Shown here: piece after piece, positions 46,542 to 54,815 of the stretch | How positions within the stretch are numbered: position 1 is the first letter of the stretch | Layout of the letters: each line of letters starts with the position of its first letter | NCBI RefSeq assembly: GCF_024721315.2 | Contig: NZ_JANFAK020000025.1 | Span: 1-64,000 of the forward strand | Reading direction: 5' to 3' | Source: Streptomyces sp. Isolate_45 | GTDB taxonomy: Bacteria; Actinomycetota; Actinomycetes; Streptomycetales; Streptomycetaceae | Length of the DNA stretch: 64,000 nt | Program-made: the position numbers and the translations under genes | Notes under the pieces: generated by a model | The model's input: only the letters and a program-made list of their open reading frames with translations | Databases searched by the model: none | What the model was told of the DNA's origin: nothing

Positions 46542-46595
46542 TCGACGGCACTGTCGACGGGACTTTCGACGACCGTTTCGACCCTCCGTTTCGAC
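46542..46595. repeat. Degenerate 12-bp tandem repeat
   Basis: Units starting TCGAC occur at 46542, 46554, 46566, 46578 and 46591 (spacings 12, 12, 12, 13), e.g. TCGACGGCACTG then TCGACGGGACTT. It lies just past the 3' end of the M20 gene. The purpose is unknown. Confidence 0.7.
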
Positions 46596-46608
46596 CAACA
46601 GCTCCCGA

Positions 46609-47889
46609 CTAGCGGTTCGCGCCCGCTGTCGCGCCCGCGCTCGCCCCCGCGCGCAGGCCGTCGAGCAGGACGGCGGCGGTGAAGAACTCCACGCCGACGC
46701 CGATCGCGGACTCGTCCACGTCGAAGTCGCCCCGGTGCAGGTCCCGCTTGGTGGTGTCACCGGGCTTGCGGGTGCCGAGGCGGGCCATCGCGCCGGGGAC
46801 GTGCTCCAGGTACCAGGAGAAGTCCTCGCCGCCCAGGCTCTGCTCGGTGTCCTCGACCGCGTCGGCGCCGCGGCGGACCGCCATGGCCTCGCGCAGCAAC
46901 TCGGTGACCGCCGGGTCGTTCACCACCGGCGGCACCCCGCGGACGTGGTTGATCTCGAACTTGGCCCCGTGCATGGTCGCGACCTCGTCGATCGCCGCGT
47001 GGATCATGTCGGGGGCCTCGTGCCAGGCGCCCAGGTCCAGGCAGCGAACGGTTCCGGACAGTTCGGCGTGCATCGGGATGACGTTGCAGGCGTGCCCGGC
47101 CTCGATCCGGCCCCAGGTGACCGACATCCCCGAGCGGGCGTCCATCCGGCGGGTGAGCAGCGCCGGGACGTCGACGGCCACGCGGGCGGCGGCGGTCACC
47201 AGGTCGGTGGTGAGGTGGGGGCGCGCGGTGTGGCCGCCGGCGCCGGAGAGGCTGACCTCCAGGCGGTCGCAGGCCGAGGTGATCGGGCCGGGGCGGAGCC
47301 CGATCCGGCCCGCGTCGACGCGGGGGTCGCAGTGCACCGCGATGATCTTGCCGACGCCGTCCAGCACGCCGGACTCGATGGCGTCGCTCGCCCCGCCCGG
47401 CAGCACCTCCTCGGCGGGCTGGAAGAGCAGGCGTACGGGCCGGGGCAGCAGACCCTGCCGGTCGAGCTCGGCGAGCACCAGGCCTGCGCCGAGGACGACG
47501 GCGGTGTGGACGTCGTGGCCGCAGGCGTGCGCGCGGTCGGGGAAGGTGGAGCGGTACGCGACGTGCGTCTTGGCGTCGGGAATGGGCAGGGCGTCGATGT
47601 CCGCGCGCAGGGCAAGCATGGGCCGTACGCCGTCCCATGTCCCCACGTCACAGATCAGGCCGGTGCCGGACTTCAGCACGCGGGGGCGCAGGCCGGCCTT
47701 CTCCAGCCGGGCCTTGATCGCGGCCGTGGTGCGGAACTCCTGGTGTCCTAGCTCGGGATGCATGTGCAAGTCCCGTCGGAAGGCGATCAGTTCGGCACGC
47801 AGGTGGTCCGGAAGCTTGCCGGGCAGCTCGGGCCGGTCGGGCGTGCCGGGCAGGGCGGTCTGGGACTCGCGGGACATCAACTGGTTCAC
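46609..47889 (-). CDS. M20-family amidohydrolase/peptidase
   Basis: A 426-residue metal-dependent amidohydrolase of the M20D (hippurate/IAA-amino-acid hydrolase) group. Metal-site motifs are DLHMHPELG, RAHACGHDVHTA, and QPAEEVLPGGA with the catalytic Glu pair. It probably removes acyl groups from N-acyl amino acids or related amides; substrate unknown. Start is GTG 47889, or ATG 47877 (MSRES). The C-terminus is Ala/Gly-rich. It stands between the nucleoside importer genes and the polymer cluster and seems unrelated to either. Confidence 0.9.
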   Translation of the reverse strand: MNQLMSRESQTALPGTPDRPELPGKLPDHLRAELIAFRRDLHMHPELGHQEFRTTAAIKARLEKAGLRPRVLKSGTGLICDVGTWDGVRPMLALRADIDALPIPDAKTHVAYRSTFPDRAHACGHDVHTAVVLGAGLVLAELDRQGLLPRPVRLLFQPAEEVLPGGASDAIESGVLDGVGKIIAVHCDPRVDAGRIGLRPGPITSACDRLEVSLSGAGGHTARPHLTTDLVTAAARVAVDVPALLTRRMDARSGMSVTWGRIEAGHACNVIPMHAELSGTVRCLDLGAWHEAPDMIHAAIDEVATMHGAKFEINHVRGVPPVVNDPAVTELLREAMAVRRGADAVEDTEQSLGGEDFSWYLEHVPGAMARLGTRKPGDTTKRDLHRGDFDVDESAIGVGVEFFTAAVLLDGLRAGASAGATAGANR

Positions 47890-47964
47890 CCGTTGAAGGG
47901 TAGGCCCACGAACGGGCCAACTGGCTGGAGATCACAAAAAGTTCATGCCGTCAGGGGAAAGAAT

Positions 47965-48000
47965 CCCCGCCTCTGGACGCATGATCGGATGCAGGCGGGG
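47965..48000 (-). terminator. Terminator after the polymer-cluster minus operon
   Basis: CCCCGCCT (47965-47972) pairs with AGGCGGGG (47993-48000), with an inner GCAT/ATGC pairing and a 6-base bulge, 17 bases beyond the stop of the polysialyltransferase-like gene. Confidence 0.6.
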
Positions 48001-48017
48001 GTAAACTCGCGCGCTCA

Positions 48018-49166
48018 TCAGGCCGCGGGGGCGGCCTGTGCGGGCAGTCTGCGCACATCGCGGGCGGTGTCGGTGACCCCGGCGAGGAAGCCCCGGGCCC
48101 TCGGCGAGGCGGCCTCGGTGAGCCAGGCCGGCTCGACGGTGCGGACGGCGACGGTCACCCCGGTACCGGCCAGGGCGTACGGCAGCGTGTGGACGACGGT
48201 GGACGGAAAGCTGACGACGGTCCGGCCGATCGGACCCCGACGGGCGATCAGCTCCAGCGGCAGGTCGGGCCGTACGATCTCCAGCCCGGCCGCCTCGCTC
48301 AGCGCGCGCAGCTTCTCCGGGGACTCCCGGCGGTGCGCGAAGTAGCGGGTCACGCCGTGCTCGCGGGTCAGGGCGCACACCGCCTCCAGGTAGCGGTCCG
48401 GGTCCACCACGCCGGTCTCCACCAAGGAGGTGCCGACCAGATCGGTGCCCCTGGTCAGGCGCGGCGGCCCGAACCGGGAGCGGGTCCACGCGAAGTCGTT
48501 GACCCGCAGCTCCATGCCGGGGAGGGGCTCGACGGGCATCGACGTGAACACCTCCACCCGGCGGCGCGCCCCCGGGGTCAGCCGGCGGCGGGCCGTGCCG
48601 GACACCGGCGCGTACACGAGCTCGCGTGCTCGGGCCGCTGGTCCGCCGCCGGTTCGGTGCCAGCGGCGCAGCCGTTCGCCCCGCCCGAGCTGGGCGACGA
48701 ACTCCATGGTGGCGGTGCCGTCGTCCACGACGACGAGTTCGGTGGCGCGGGCCGGGGCCAGGAGGAGTTGCACGAAGCGGGAGAACGGGTCGCCGACGAC
48801 GATCCGCTCGGCGCCGCGCACGGCGACGGCGAGCGAGGCCAGGGCCTTCAGGGGGGCGCCGGAGCCGCCGCGGGCCTCCTGCCAGTGGACCTCGTACCCC
48901 TCGTCGCGGGCGAGGGAGGCGACCCGGCGCAGTTGGCCCCGGGACATCGGGTCGGTGGGCGGCAGCACCACGATCCGTGGCGGGGAGCCGGCCGGGGTCG
49001 GGCCGGGGCGGCGGTCGCGCTGGGGCGGTACGCCGTCGAGCAGCGGGGCGGCGCCGGTGGGGGCCGCGCCCGCGGGGGCGGCGTCGTGGGCGTACGCCCA
49101 CTCCAGCACGTTCAGGAGCTGGACGGGACTCTCGACGAAAGCCAGGGTGGAGGCGGAGGGGGACAC
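48018..49166 (-). CDS. Polysialyltransferase-like glycosyltransferase
   Basis: A 382-residue protein resembling the alpha-2,8-polysialyltransferase (POST) family, opening TLAFVESPVQLLNVLEWAY, with a middle DPFSRFVQLLL and VVVDDGTATMEFV block and the late PVEPLPGMELRVNDF region. Such enzymes polymerise nonulosonic-acid residues from CMP-donors. It lies downstream of, and is translated after, the NeuA-NeuB gene. Start is the second of two GTGs (49166), with GAGGAG 6 bases upstream; 49169 is an alternative. In S. coelicolor a comparable cluster makes the wall polymer teichulosonic acid (from memory). Confidence 0.78.
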   Translation of the reverse strand: MSPSASTLAFVESPVQLLNVLEWAYAHDAAPAGAAPTGAAPLLDGVPPQRDRRPGPTPAGSPPRIVVLPPTDPMSRGQLRRVASLARDEGYEVHWQEARGGSGAPLKALASLAVAVRGAERIVVGDPFSRFVQLLLAPARATELVVVDDGTATMEFVAQLGRGERLRRWHRTGGGPAARARELVYAPVSGTARRRLTPGARRRVEVFTSMPVEPLPGMELRVNDFAWTRSRFGPPRLTRGTDLVGTSLVETGVVDPDRYLEAVCALTREHGVTRYFAHRRESPEKLRALSEAAGLEIVRPDLPLELIARRGPIGRTVVSFPSTVVHTLPYALAGTGVTVAVRTVEPAWLTEAASPRARGFLAGVTDTARDVRRLPAQAAPAA

Positions 49167-49204
49167 CACGTACTCCTCGTCAGGGTGCGGGGCCGGAGCG
49201 GAGG

Positions 49205-50878
49205 TCAGACGGCTGCCGGGACCGGGGCCTGGACGCGGCGCAGCTTCTTCATCGGGCCGAGTTCGGAGTCGTAGACGCGCTTGATCCCGTCGCCGAGGGC
49301 GGTCTCGATGGTGCGGATGTCGCGGACGAGGCGGGTGAGGCCGCCCGGTTCGACGGAGGCGGCCTGGTCGGAGCCCCACATGGCGCGGTCGAGGGTGATG
49401 TGCCGCTCGACGAAGCCGGCGCCGAGGGCGACGGCGGCCAGGGTCGTCTGGAGGCCGGTCTCGTGGCCGGAGTAGCCGATGGGGACGTTCGGGTACTCGT
49501 CCTGGAGGGTGTTGATGACCCGCAGGTTGAGCTCCTCGGCCTTGGCCGGGTAGGTGGAAGTGGCGTGGCAGAGCAGGATGTTGGCGCTGCCCAGCACCTC
49601 GACGGCGTGCCGGATCTGCTTCGGGGTGGACATGCCGGTGGACAGCACGACGGTGCGGCCGGTGGCGCGCAGGGTGCGCAGCAGTTCGTCGTCGGTGAGG
49701 CAGGCGGAGGCCACCTTGTGGGCGGGGACGTCGAACTTCTCCAGGAAGGCGACGGCCTCGGTGTCCCAGGGGGAGGCGAACCAGTCGATGCCGCGCTTGG
49801 CGCAGTGCGCGTCGATGGCGAGGTACTCGGCCTCGCCGAACTCGACGCGGTGGCGGTAGTCGATGTACGTCATCCGGCCCCAGGGGGTGTCGCGTTCGAT
49901 GTCCCACTGGTCGCGCGGGGTGCAGATCTCCGGGGTGCGCTTCTGGAACTTGACGGCGTCGCAGCCGGCTTCGGCGGCGGCGTCGACGAGGGCGAGGGCC
50001 GTGCCGAGGTCGCCGTTGTGGTTGATGCCGATCTCGCCGACGACGTAGACGGGCCGGCCGGGGCCGGCGGTGCGCGAACCGAAGGCGCGGAGGCGGGAGT
50101 CGGGGGTGACGGTCATGGCGGGGGATGCCCTTCGTTCGGTGCGCGGGGTCCCGGCGGGCGCCGGGGGTTCGGGAAGCTCGGCCGCAGCCGTGGGGGTGGT
50201 GTCGAAGAGGGGGGCGAGGAGGCGGGCGCGGGCGAGGTCGTGGGGGTCGTCGATCTCCAGGACCCGCGCCGGGTCGGCGCCGACGGGGAGGGTCCGCCCG
50301 AAGAAGCGGTGCCCGGCGGCGCGGAAGCCGGGTACGGACATGGCGTAGGCGGCGCCGGTCTCCAGGAGTTCCGCGGGGCGGTCCTGGCGGCGGGGCCGGT
50401 GCGCGGCCGCGTGGTTGACCCCCGTACCGGAACCGTCGGGTCCGCGGCGCCACAGGAACCCGTGGAACGGGGCCGCGGTCAGGGCCGAGTCGGCCGCCCC
50501 GGACGCGACGGCGGCGGCCACGGACTCGACGTCCGAGGGCGTCAGGAAGGGGCTGGTGCACTGGACCAGGACGACCACGTGCACGGTCGCGGCGCGGGCC
50601 CCCTCGAAGGCGTCGAGGGCGTGCAGGACGGCGGCCTCGCTGCTCGCGGTGTCCCCGGAGATCCCGGCCGGGCGGCGGATCACCCGGGCCCCGGCGGCGC
50701 GGGCGGCGTCGGCGACCGCGTCGGAGTCGGTGGAGACGGCGACGTCGGTGACGGTGGGCGCGGCCAGGCAGGCGCGGACGGCGCGGGCGACGAGCGGTAC
50801 GCCGCCGACCGGGGCGGTGTTCTTCCCCGGCACGCCCTTGGAGCCGCCCCGGGCCGGGATCACCGCGAGGACCCTCAC
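49205..50878 (-). CDS. NeuA-NeuB fusion: CMP-nonulosonate synthetase + nonulosonate synthase
   Basis: One 557-residue reading frame without a stop joins two enzymes. Residues 1-225 are a CMP-acylneuraminate cytidylyltransferase (VLAVIPARGGSKGVPGKN at the N-terminus, CTSPF region, ending LLAPLFDTT). A ~30-residue Pro/Ala linker follows. From Met255 a NeuB-type synthase begins (VYVVGEIGINHNGDLGTALALVDAAAEAGCDAVKFQK; GYSGHETGLQTTLAAVALGAGFVERHITLDR), which condenses PEP with a hexose or ManNAc-like sugar. The C-terminal SAF (antifreeze-like) domain of normal NeuB is missing; the protein ends soon after the barrel. GTG 50878 overlaps the previous stop. An internal ATG at 50116 with weak GAAGGG could also give free NeuB. 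Product is probably CMP-Kdn or a related nonulosonate for a wall polymer. Confidence 0.85.
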   Translation of the reverse strand: MRVLAVIPARGGSKGVPGKNTAPVGGVPLVARAVRACLAAPTVTDVAVSTDSDAVADAARAAGARVIRRPAGISGDTASSEAAVLHALDAFEGARAATVHVVVLVQCTSPFLTPSDVESVAAAVASGAADSALTAAPFHGFLWRRGPDGSGTGVNHAAAHRPRRQDRPAELLETGAAYAMSVPGFRAAGHRFFGRTLPVGADPARVLEIDDPHDLARARLLAPLFDTTPTAAAELPEPPAPAGTPRTERRASPAMTVTPDSRLRAFGSRTAGPGRPVYVVGEIGINHNGDLGTALALVDAAAEAGCDAVKFQKRTPEICTPRDQWDIERDTPWGRMTYIDYRHRVEFGEAEYLAIDAHCAKRGIDWFASPWDTEAVAFLEKFDVPAHKVASACLTDDELLRTLRATGRTVVLSTGMSTPKQIRHAVEVLGSANILLCHATSTYPAKAEELNLRVINTLQDEYPNVPIGYSGHETGLQTTLAAVALGAGFVERHITLDRAMWGSDQAASVEPGGLTRLVRDIRTIETALGDGIKRVYDSELGPMKKLRRVQAPVPAAV

Positions 50879-52263
50879 AGCTCCCCCAGCCGGCGGATGA
50901 CGGGGGCCACGCGCTGGACTCCGTGCCGGTAGGCCCCGCGGGCGCCCTCGCGCAGTCGGGCGCGGAGCCAGCGGCGCGGCCCGGACCCGGCGGGCGCCTG
51001 TCGGGCGGCCCCGGGGAGCGGGGTCCCGTCGATGTCGAGGTGGTGGCGGGCCAGGATGCCGGGGAGGTACCCGGGGGCGGTGGCGGCGGTGTAGTAGGGG
51101 GCGACGGCGGGAAGCCGGTCGCGGGACAGCAGCTCGGCGAGACGGGCCCGGGCGGCGGCGTGGGCGTCGGGTGCCCCGTCCGGTGCCGGGGTGGGGTCCG
51201 GTGGGCGGGCCGTGACGCCCTGGGCGGCGAGCCAGTGCGGGTCTGCCCGGGGGAGCAGGCCCTCGTCGAGGCGGTCCCACGAGGTCAGGCAGCCGGAGCC
51301 GAGGAAGTGGTGGTTGCCGAGCGCCTCGCGGATGCCGAGGTCGGTCAGGACGGCGGTCGGGATGCCGCGGTGCAGGGATTCCAGGGCGGCGGTGGAGGAC
51401 ACCGTGACCAGCAGGTCGGCGCCGTCCAGGACCTCGCCCATGTTCCCGTACACCGGGCGGCAGTTGGCCGGCAGCCCGCCGGGGAGCCGGTCGGCGAGGC
51501 GCTGGTAGGGGTGTTCCTCCAGGTGCGTGGTGTGCTCCCCCGGCCTGCTGCGCAGCTTGATCAGCACCTCGCGGCCCGGATGGAGCCGGGCGTGTCCGGC
51601 GGCCCGCCGCAGGAGGTAGGTCCGGTCGGCGCGGCTCTCGGGAACGGAGGGCTGCACCGCGAAGACGACGGTGTGGGCGCGGCTGCCCGCGGGGGCGTAC
51701 GGGGCCCCGCCGAGGAAGGGCAGGACGGTCTCGGTGACGGCGTCCGGGTCGGCGCCGACGCCCTCGTACACGGCGCGGAAACGGTCCGCGTCGTGGCGGG
51801 AGTTGGCGAGGACGAGGTCGGCGCCGTGCCGCAGCAGCAGTCCGTCGGCGAGCTTCTCGTAGACGACGCCGACGTACCCGGTGACGAGGACGGGGCGGGC
51901 GGCCGGGCCCGGCCACAGGGCGCGGACCCCGTGCAGGACGGCCTGGACGGCGCCGCCGACGAGGGCGAGGACGACCACGTCGAACCGTTCGCGCCCGAGG
52001 ACGTCGAGGAACTCCGCGCAGGTCACCTCCGTCGGCAGGCCGTCGGTCGCGACCCCGACCTCGCCGAGCTGGCGCGGCGTGGGGGTGGCCCGGCCGCGCA
52101 ACAGGTAGCCGGTGACCCGGCGTTGTTCCGGGTCGGGGGCGAGACGGCGGGCCGTGAGCGCGCCCCATTTCCATCGCGTGTCGGAATCGGCGATGACGGC
52201 GATGCGGAGATCGGCTCGGCTGCTGCTGAGTGGCACTGGCACCCGGCAGAAGCTATTCCGCAT
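50875..52263 (-). CDS. DUF6716-type putative glycosyltransferase
   Basis: A ~462-residue protein first in the minus-strand polymer operon. It contains IAVIADSDTRWKWGALTARRL near the N-terminus and a GT-B-like C-terminal half (VFAVQPSVPESRADRTYLLRRAAGHARLHPGREVLIKLRSRPGEHTTH; LVTVSSTAALESLHRGIP). I recall such proteins annotated as DUF6716 glycosyltransferases beside the nonulosonate genes of Streptomyces. Start is uncertain: ATG 52263 is used, with 52290, 52242 and 52236 as options. It overlaps the NeuA-NeuB gene by 4 bases, implying a shared transcript. Confidence 0.72.
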   Translation of the reverse strand: MRNSFCRVPVPLSSSRADLRIAVIADSDTRWKWGALTARRLAPDPEQRRVTGYLLRGRATPTPRQLGEVGVATDGLPTEVTCAEFLDVLGRERFDVVVLALVGGAVQAVLHGVRALWPGPAARPVLVTGYVGVVYEKLADGLLLRHGADLVLANSRHDADRFRAVYEGVGADPDAVTETVLPFLGGAPYAPAGSRAHTVVFAVQPSVPESRADRTYLLRRAAGHARLHPGREVLIKLRSRPGEHTTHLEEHPYQRLADRLPGGLPANCRPVYGNMGEVLDGADLLVTVSSTAALESLHRGIPTAVLTDLGIREALGNHHFLGSGCLTSWDRLDEGLLPRADPHWLAAQGVTARPPDPTPAPDGAPDAHAAARARLAELLSRDRLPAVAPYYTAATAPGYLPGILARHHLDIDGTPLPGAARQAPAGSGPRRWLRARLREGARGAYRHGVQRVAPVIRRLGEL

Positions 52264-52382
52264 TTCCGGTGTTCGGCCCAACGAACGCACAACGGTGGGT
52301 TAACAACCCGTCGACGAAATGCGAAAGCGTGCGGGTTAACGTGCCCGCCGCCCGTCGTTCACATGGAATCCGCGTACGGGCC
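52264..52382. promoter_or_regulatory. Divergent promoter of the polymer cluster with GGGTTAAC repeats
   Basis: The gap between the two divergent arms of the cluster has two copies of GGGTTAAC, at 52297-52304 and 52333-52340, 36 bases apart start to start. The TTAA steps stand out in this GC-rich context. They may be promoter elements or sites for a regulator of the whole polymer cluster. Confidence 0.5.
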
Positions 52383-53420
52383 ATGGCGAATGACGCACCG
52401 CCCCCTATTGTCTCGCAGGTGCTCAAGCTCTCTGTCGTCGTGCCGTTCTACAACGTGCAGACATACGCACCGGATGCCCTGAAGAGTCTCGAACTGAACG
52501 CCCGTGAGGATTTCGAGTTCCTGCTGGTGGACGACCGTTCCACGGACGGGACGCCCGAGCTGCTGGAACGGGCCGCCGCCGAGCTGCCCGGCGCGGTGCA
52601 CCTCAGACGGGACCGCAACGGCGGGCTGGCCGCGGCGCGCAACACCGGTCTCGACGCGGCCCGCGGGGAGTACGTCACCTTCCTGGACGGCGACGACTGG
52701 CTGGAGCCGGGGCACCTCGCCCGTACGCTGGCCGCCATCGAGGCCCTGGGCTGCGACTTCGTCCGGACCGACCACGTGCAGGTCACGGGCCGGAACCGGA
52801 GCGTGCAGCGCGTTCCGTACGGGCCGCAGGGCGTGCCGGCCGATCCGCGCGCGGCGATCCTGCCGGTCTCGCGGGCCACCGGCGTGGACTACGCGTACGC
52901 CTGGGCCGGGATGTACCACCGGCGACTCTTGGACCGCGGGCTGCTGCACTTCACCGACGGACTGCGGACGGCCGAGGACCGGCCGTGGATCTGGCGGCTG
53001 CACCGGGAGGCGCGTTCCTTCGCCGCGGTCGGAATGCCCGGGGTCTTCTACCGGCGCGGCATTTCCACGTCCTTGACGCAGATCGGTGACGAACGGCAGC
53101 TCGATTTCATCCGCGCATTCGATCAGGTCCTGACGGACACGGCCACCGATCCGGAATGCGAACTCTTGATCCACAAAGCGGTTCGAACGTATTGCGCGAT
53201 TATCGCGCACCATATCGGGTCCATCGAAAGATTCGAACCGGCCGTGGCCGGAAAACTCAGTGTCATGAGCGCGGACGCGCTCGGCCGCATGCCCCGGCCG
53301 GTACTGGACCGGGCCCTCGACTCGATGGACGCGGAACGCTCGGCCCTCCTGCGCAAACTGCGCCGCCGCGCATCCGCACGCCCCGGGCGGACCGCCCGGA
53401 CCTCGGGAGTGGCCGCGTGA
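52383..53420 (+). CDS. Family 2 glycosyltransferase
   Basis: A GT-A fold transferase of 345 residues from ATG 52383, or 333 from GTG 52419 (M-LKLSVVVPFYN). Motifs are LSVVVPFYNVQTYAPDALKSL, FLLVDDRSTDGTPELLE, RDRNGGLAAARNTGLDAARGEYVTFLDGDDWLEPGHL with the metal-binding DGDD, and AEDRPW as the acceptor-side ED. It likely adds a sugar branch or primer unit of the wall polymer. It is divergent from the minus-strand arm and overlaps the next gene by 4 bases. In neither start option is a ribosome-binding site convincing. Confidence 0.85.
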   Translation: MANDAPPPIVSQVLKLSVVVPFYNVQTYAPDALKSLELNAREDFEFLLVDDRSTDGTPELLERAAAELPGAVHLRRDRNGGLAAARNTGLDAARGEYVTFLDGDDWLEPGHLARTLAAIEALGCDFVRTDHVQVTGRNRSVQRVPYGPQGVPADPRAAILPVSRATGVDYAYAWAGMYHRRLLDRGLLHFTDGLRTAEDRPWIWRLHREARSFAAVGMPGVFYRRGISTSLTQIGDERQLDFIRAFDQVLTDTATDPECELLIHKAVRTYCAIIAHHIGSIERFEPAVAGKLSVMSADALGRMPRPVLDRALDSMDAERSALLRKLRRRASARPGRTARTSGVAA

Positions 53421-54790
53421 ACGGCACCGGAGTGACCCAGGTGTTCCTGGCCTCGACCCTCTACGGGACGGCCACGCTCGCCGCCGCCCTCGACTCCGGC
53501 GCCCTGCCCCCGGCCGCCCGCCGGATCCTGCTGACCAGCAACCACTCCCCCACCCCCGAGATCACCCCGGGCCTGCCCACCCTGCCCGGCTTCGCCGCGC
53601 TGCGGACCCGTTTCGACGAGGTGCTGGACTGGAACGCCGTCATCGCCCCGCAGCACCCCAGCGTCTGGGCCCCGCGGCCCGAGGACGTCCCGATGTGGGA
53701 ACGCCAGCTGCGCACCCTGTGGGGGCTCGGCGAGGACCGGATCGAGCTGATCGTCGAGTCCCTCCAGGTGCCGCCCGCGCAGAGCCTGTGCCGGCTCTTC
53801 CCGGGCGCCGCGGTCGAGGTCTACGCGGACGGGCTGATGTCCTACGGCCCCACCCGCTTCCGGCTCGACCCGCAGATCGGCATGCGGGTGCGGCGCGTCC
53901 TGCACCTGGACCTCGTACCGGGCCTGGAGCCGCTGCTGCTGACCGAGTTCGGGGTTCCGGCGGAGGTGGTCCCGGCGCCGGCCGTCCTCAAGGTGCTGGC
54001 GGAACTGGCGGAGCTGACGGATCCGGCGGGCCCCGCGCTGCCCGGCCCGTCCGCCGGGGAGGAGGGTGGGGGCCCCGCCCTCCTGCTGGGCCAGTACCTG
54101 TCCGCGCTGGAGCTGCTGTCCCCGGCGGAGGAGGAGGAACTGCACGTGGAGATGGTGCGGGGAGCCTTCGGACGGGGCCACCGGGACCTGGTCTTCAAAC
54201 CGCATCCCAGCGCCCCCGCGGCCTACTCCCGGCGGGCGGAGGCGGAGGCCGCGCGCCTCGGGGCGCGGCTGACGGTGCTGGACGCCCCGGTGCTGGCCGA
54301 GACCCTGTACCAACAGCTGCGCCCGGCGCTGGTCGTGGGCTGCTTCTCGACGGGGCTGCTGACGGCCCGGGCGCTGTACGGGATCCCGGTCGCCCGCACC
54401 GGAACGGCGGCGGTGCTGGCCCGCCTGAGCCCGTACCAGAACAGCAACCGGATCCCCCTGACGCTGGTGGACGCGCTGGTGCCGGACCTGGCGGCCGGGG
54501 CGACGGCTCCCGCGGCGGCCCCCGCCGATCTCCCCGGCCTCGTCGCCGCGGTCGGGTTCACCATGCAGCCGAAGGTGCTGGCGGAGCGGCGCGCGGACGC
54601 CGAGCGCTACCTGGCCGGAAACCCGGACGACGGCACCCGGCGGTACTTCGGGCGCCGCCGGCTGACCACGCTCGGCCTGCCGGGAGGGATCCCCGCCCAA
54701 CTGGCGTTCCTGCCCCGCAGTCCGGCCGTGCGCCGGGTGGCGCACCGCCTGCGGCGCCGGTTCGGGGCGCCGACCGGGGGCCGTTCGTAG
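53417..54790 (+). CDS. Second polysialyltransferase-like protein
   Basis: A 457-residue protein, GTG start overlapping the previous stop (GTGA). It resembles the alpha-2,8-polysialyltransferase family more strongly than its counterpart at 48018: QVFLASTLYGTATLAAALDSG, ILLTSNHSPTPEITPGL, YADGLMSYGPTRFRLDP, and LVFKPHPSAPAAYSRRAEAEAARLG. The shared DxLMSYGP and HP blocks place donor binding in the C-terminal half. Two divergent POST-like enzymes within one cluster suggest one makes the main nonulosonate chain and the other a branch or phosphodiester-like linkage; this is inference. Confidence 0.82.
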   Translation: MNGTGVTQVFLASTLYGTATLAAALDSGALPPAARRILLTSNHSPTPEITPGLPTLPGFAALRTRFDEVLDWNAVIAPQHPSVWAPRPEDVPMWERQLRTLWGLGEDRIELIVESLQVPPAQSLCRLFPGAAVEVYADGLMSYGPTRFRLDPQIGMRVRRVLHLDLVPGLEPLLLTEFGVPAEVVPAPAVLKVLAELAELTDPAGPALPGPSAGEEGGGPALLLGQYLSALELLSPAEEEELHVEMVRGAFGRGHRDLVFKPHPSAPAAYSRRAEAEAARLGARLTVLDAPVLAETLYQQLRPALVVGCFSTGLLTARALYGIPVARTGTAAVLARLSPYQNSNRIPLTLVDALVPDLAAGATAPAAAPADLPGLVAAVGFTMQPKVLAERRADAERYLAGNPDDGTRRYFGRRRLTTLGLPGGIPAQLAFLPRSPAVRRVAHRLRRRFGAPTGGRS

Positions 54791-54815
54791 CCGAGGGGTA
54801 CCCGAAGGACCCCGG

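Larger units (their letters stand above)
46287..46608. promoter_or_regulatory. 322-bp region upstream of BMP gene
   Basis: This gap contains, from left to right, the variant nucleoside operator (46348-46359), a 12-bp-stem hairpin (46439-46467), and a 12-bp-period tandem repeat (46542-46595). The lower-GC part around 46360-46440 is the likely BMP promoter. No ORF or RNA gene was recognised in it. Confidence 0.6.

Noticed and set aside
49205..52174. Single giant protein covering NeuB, NeuA and the DUF6716 gene
   Set aside because: Upstream of GTG 50878 this frame is antisense-like Arg/Pro/Gly-rich sequence, while the other frame encodes the transferase; only the NeuA-NeuB part is real.
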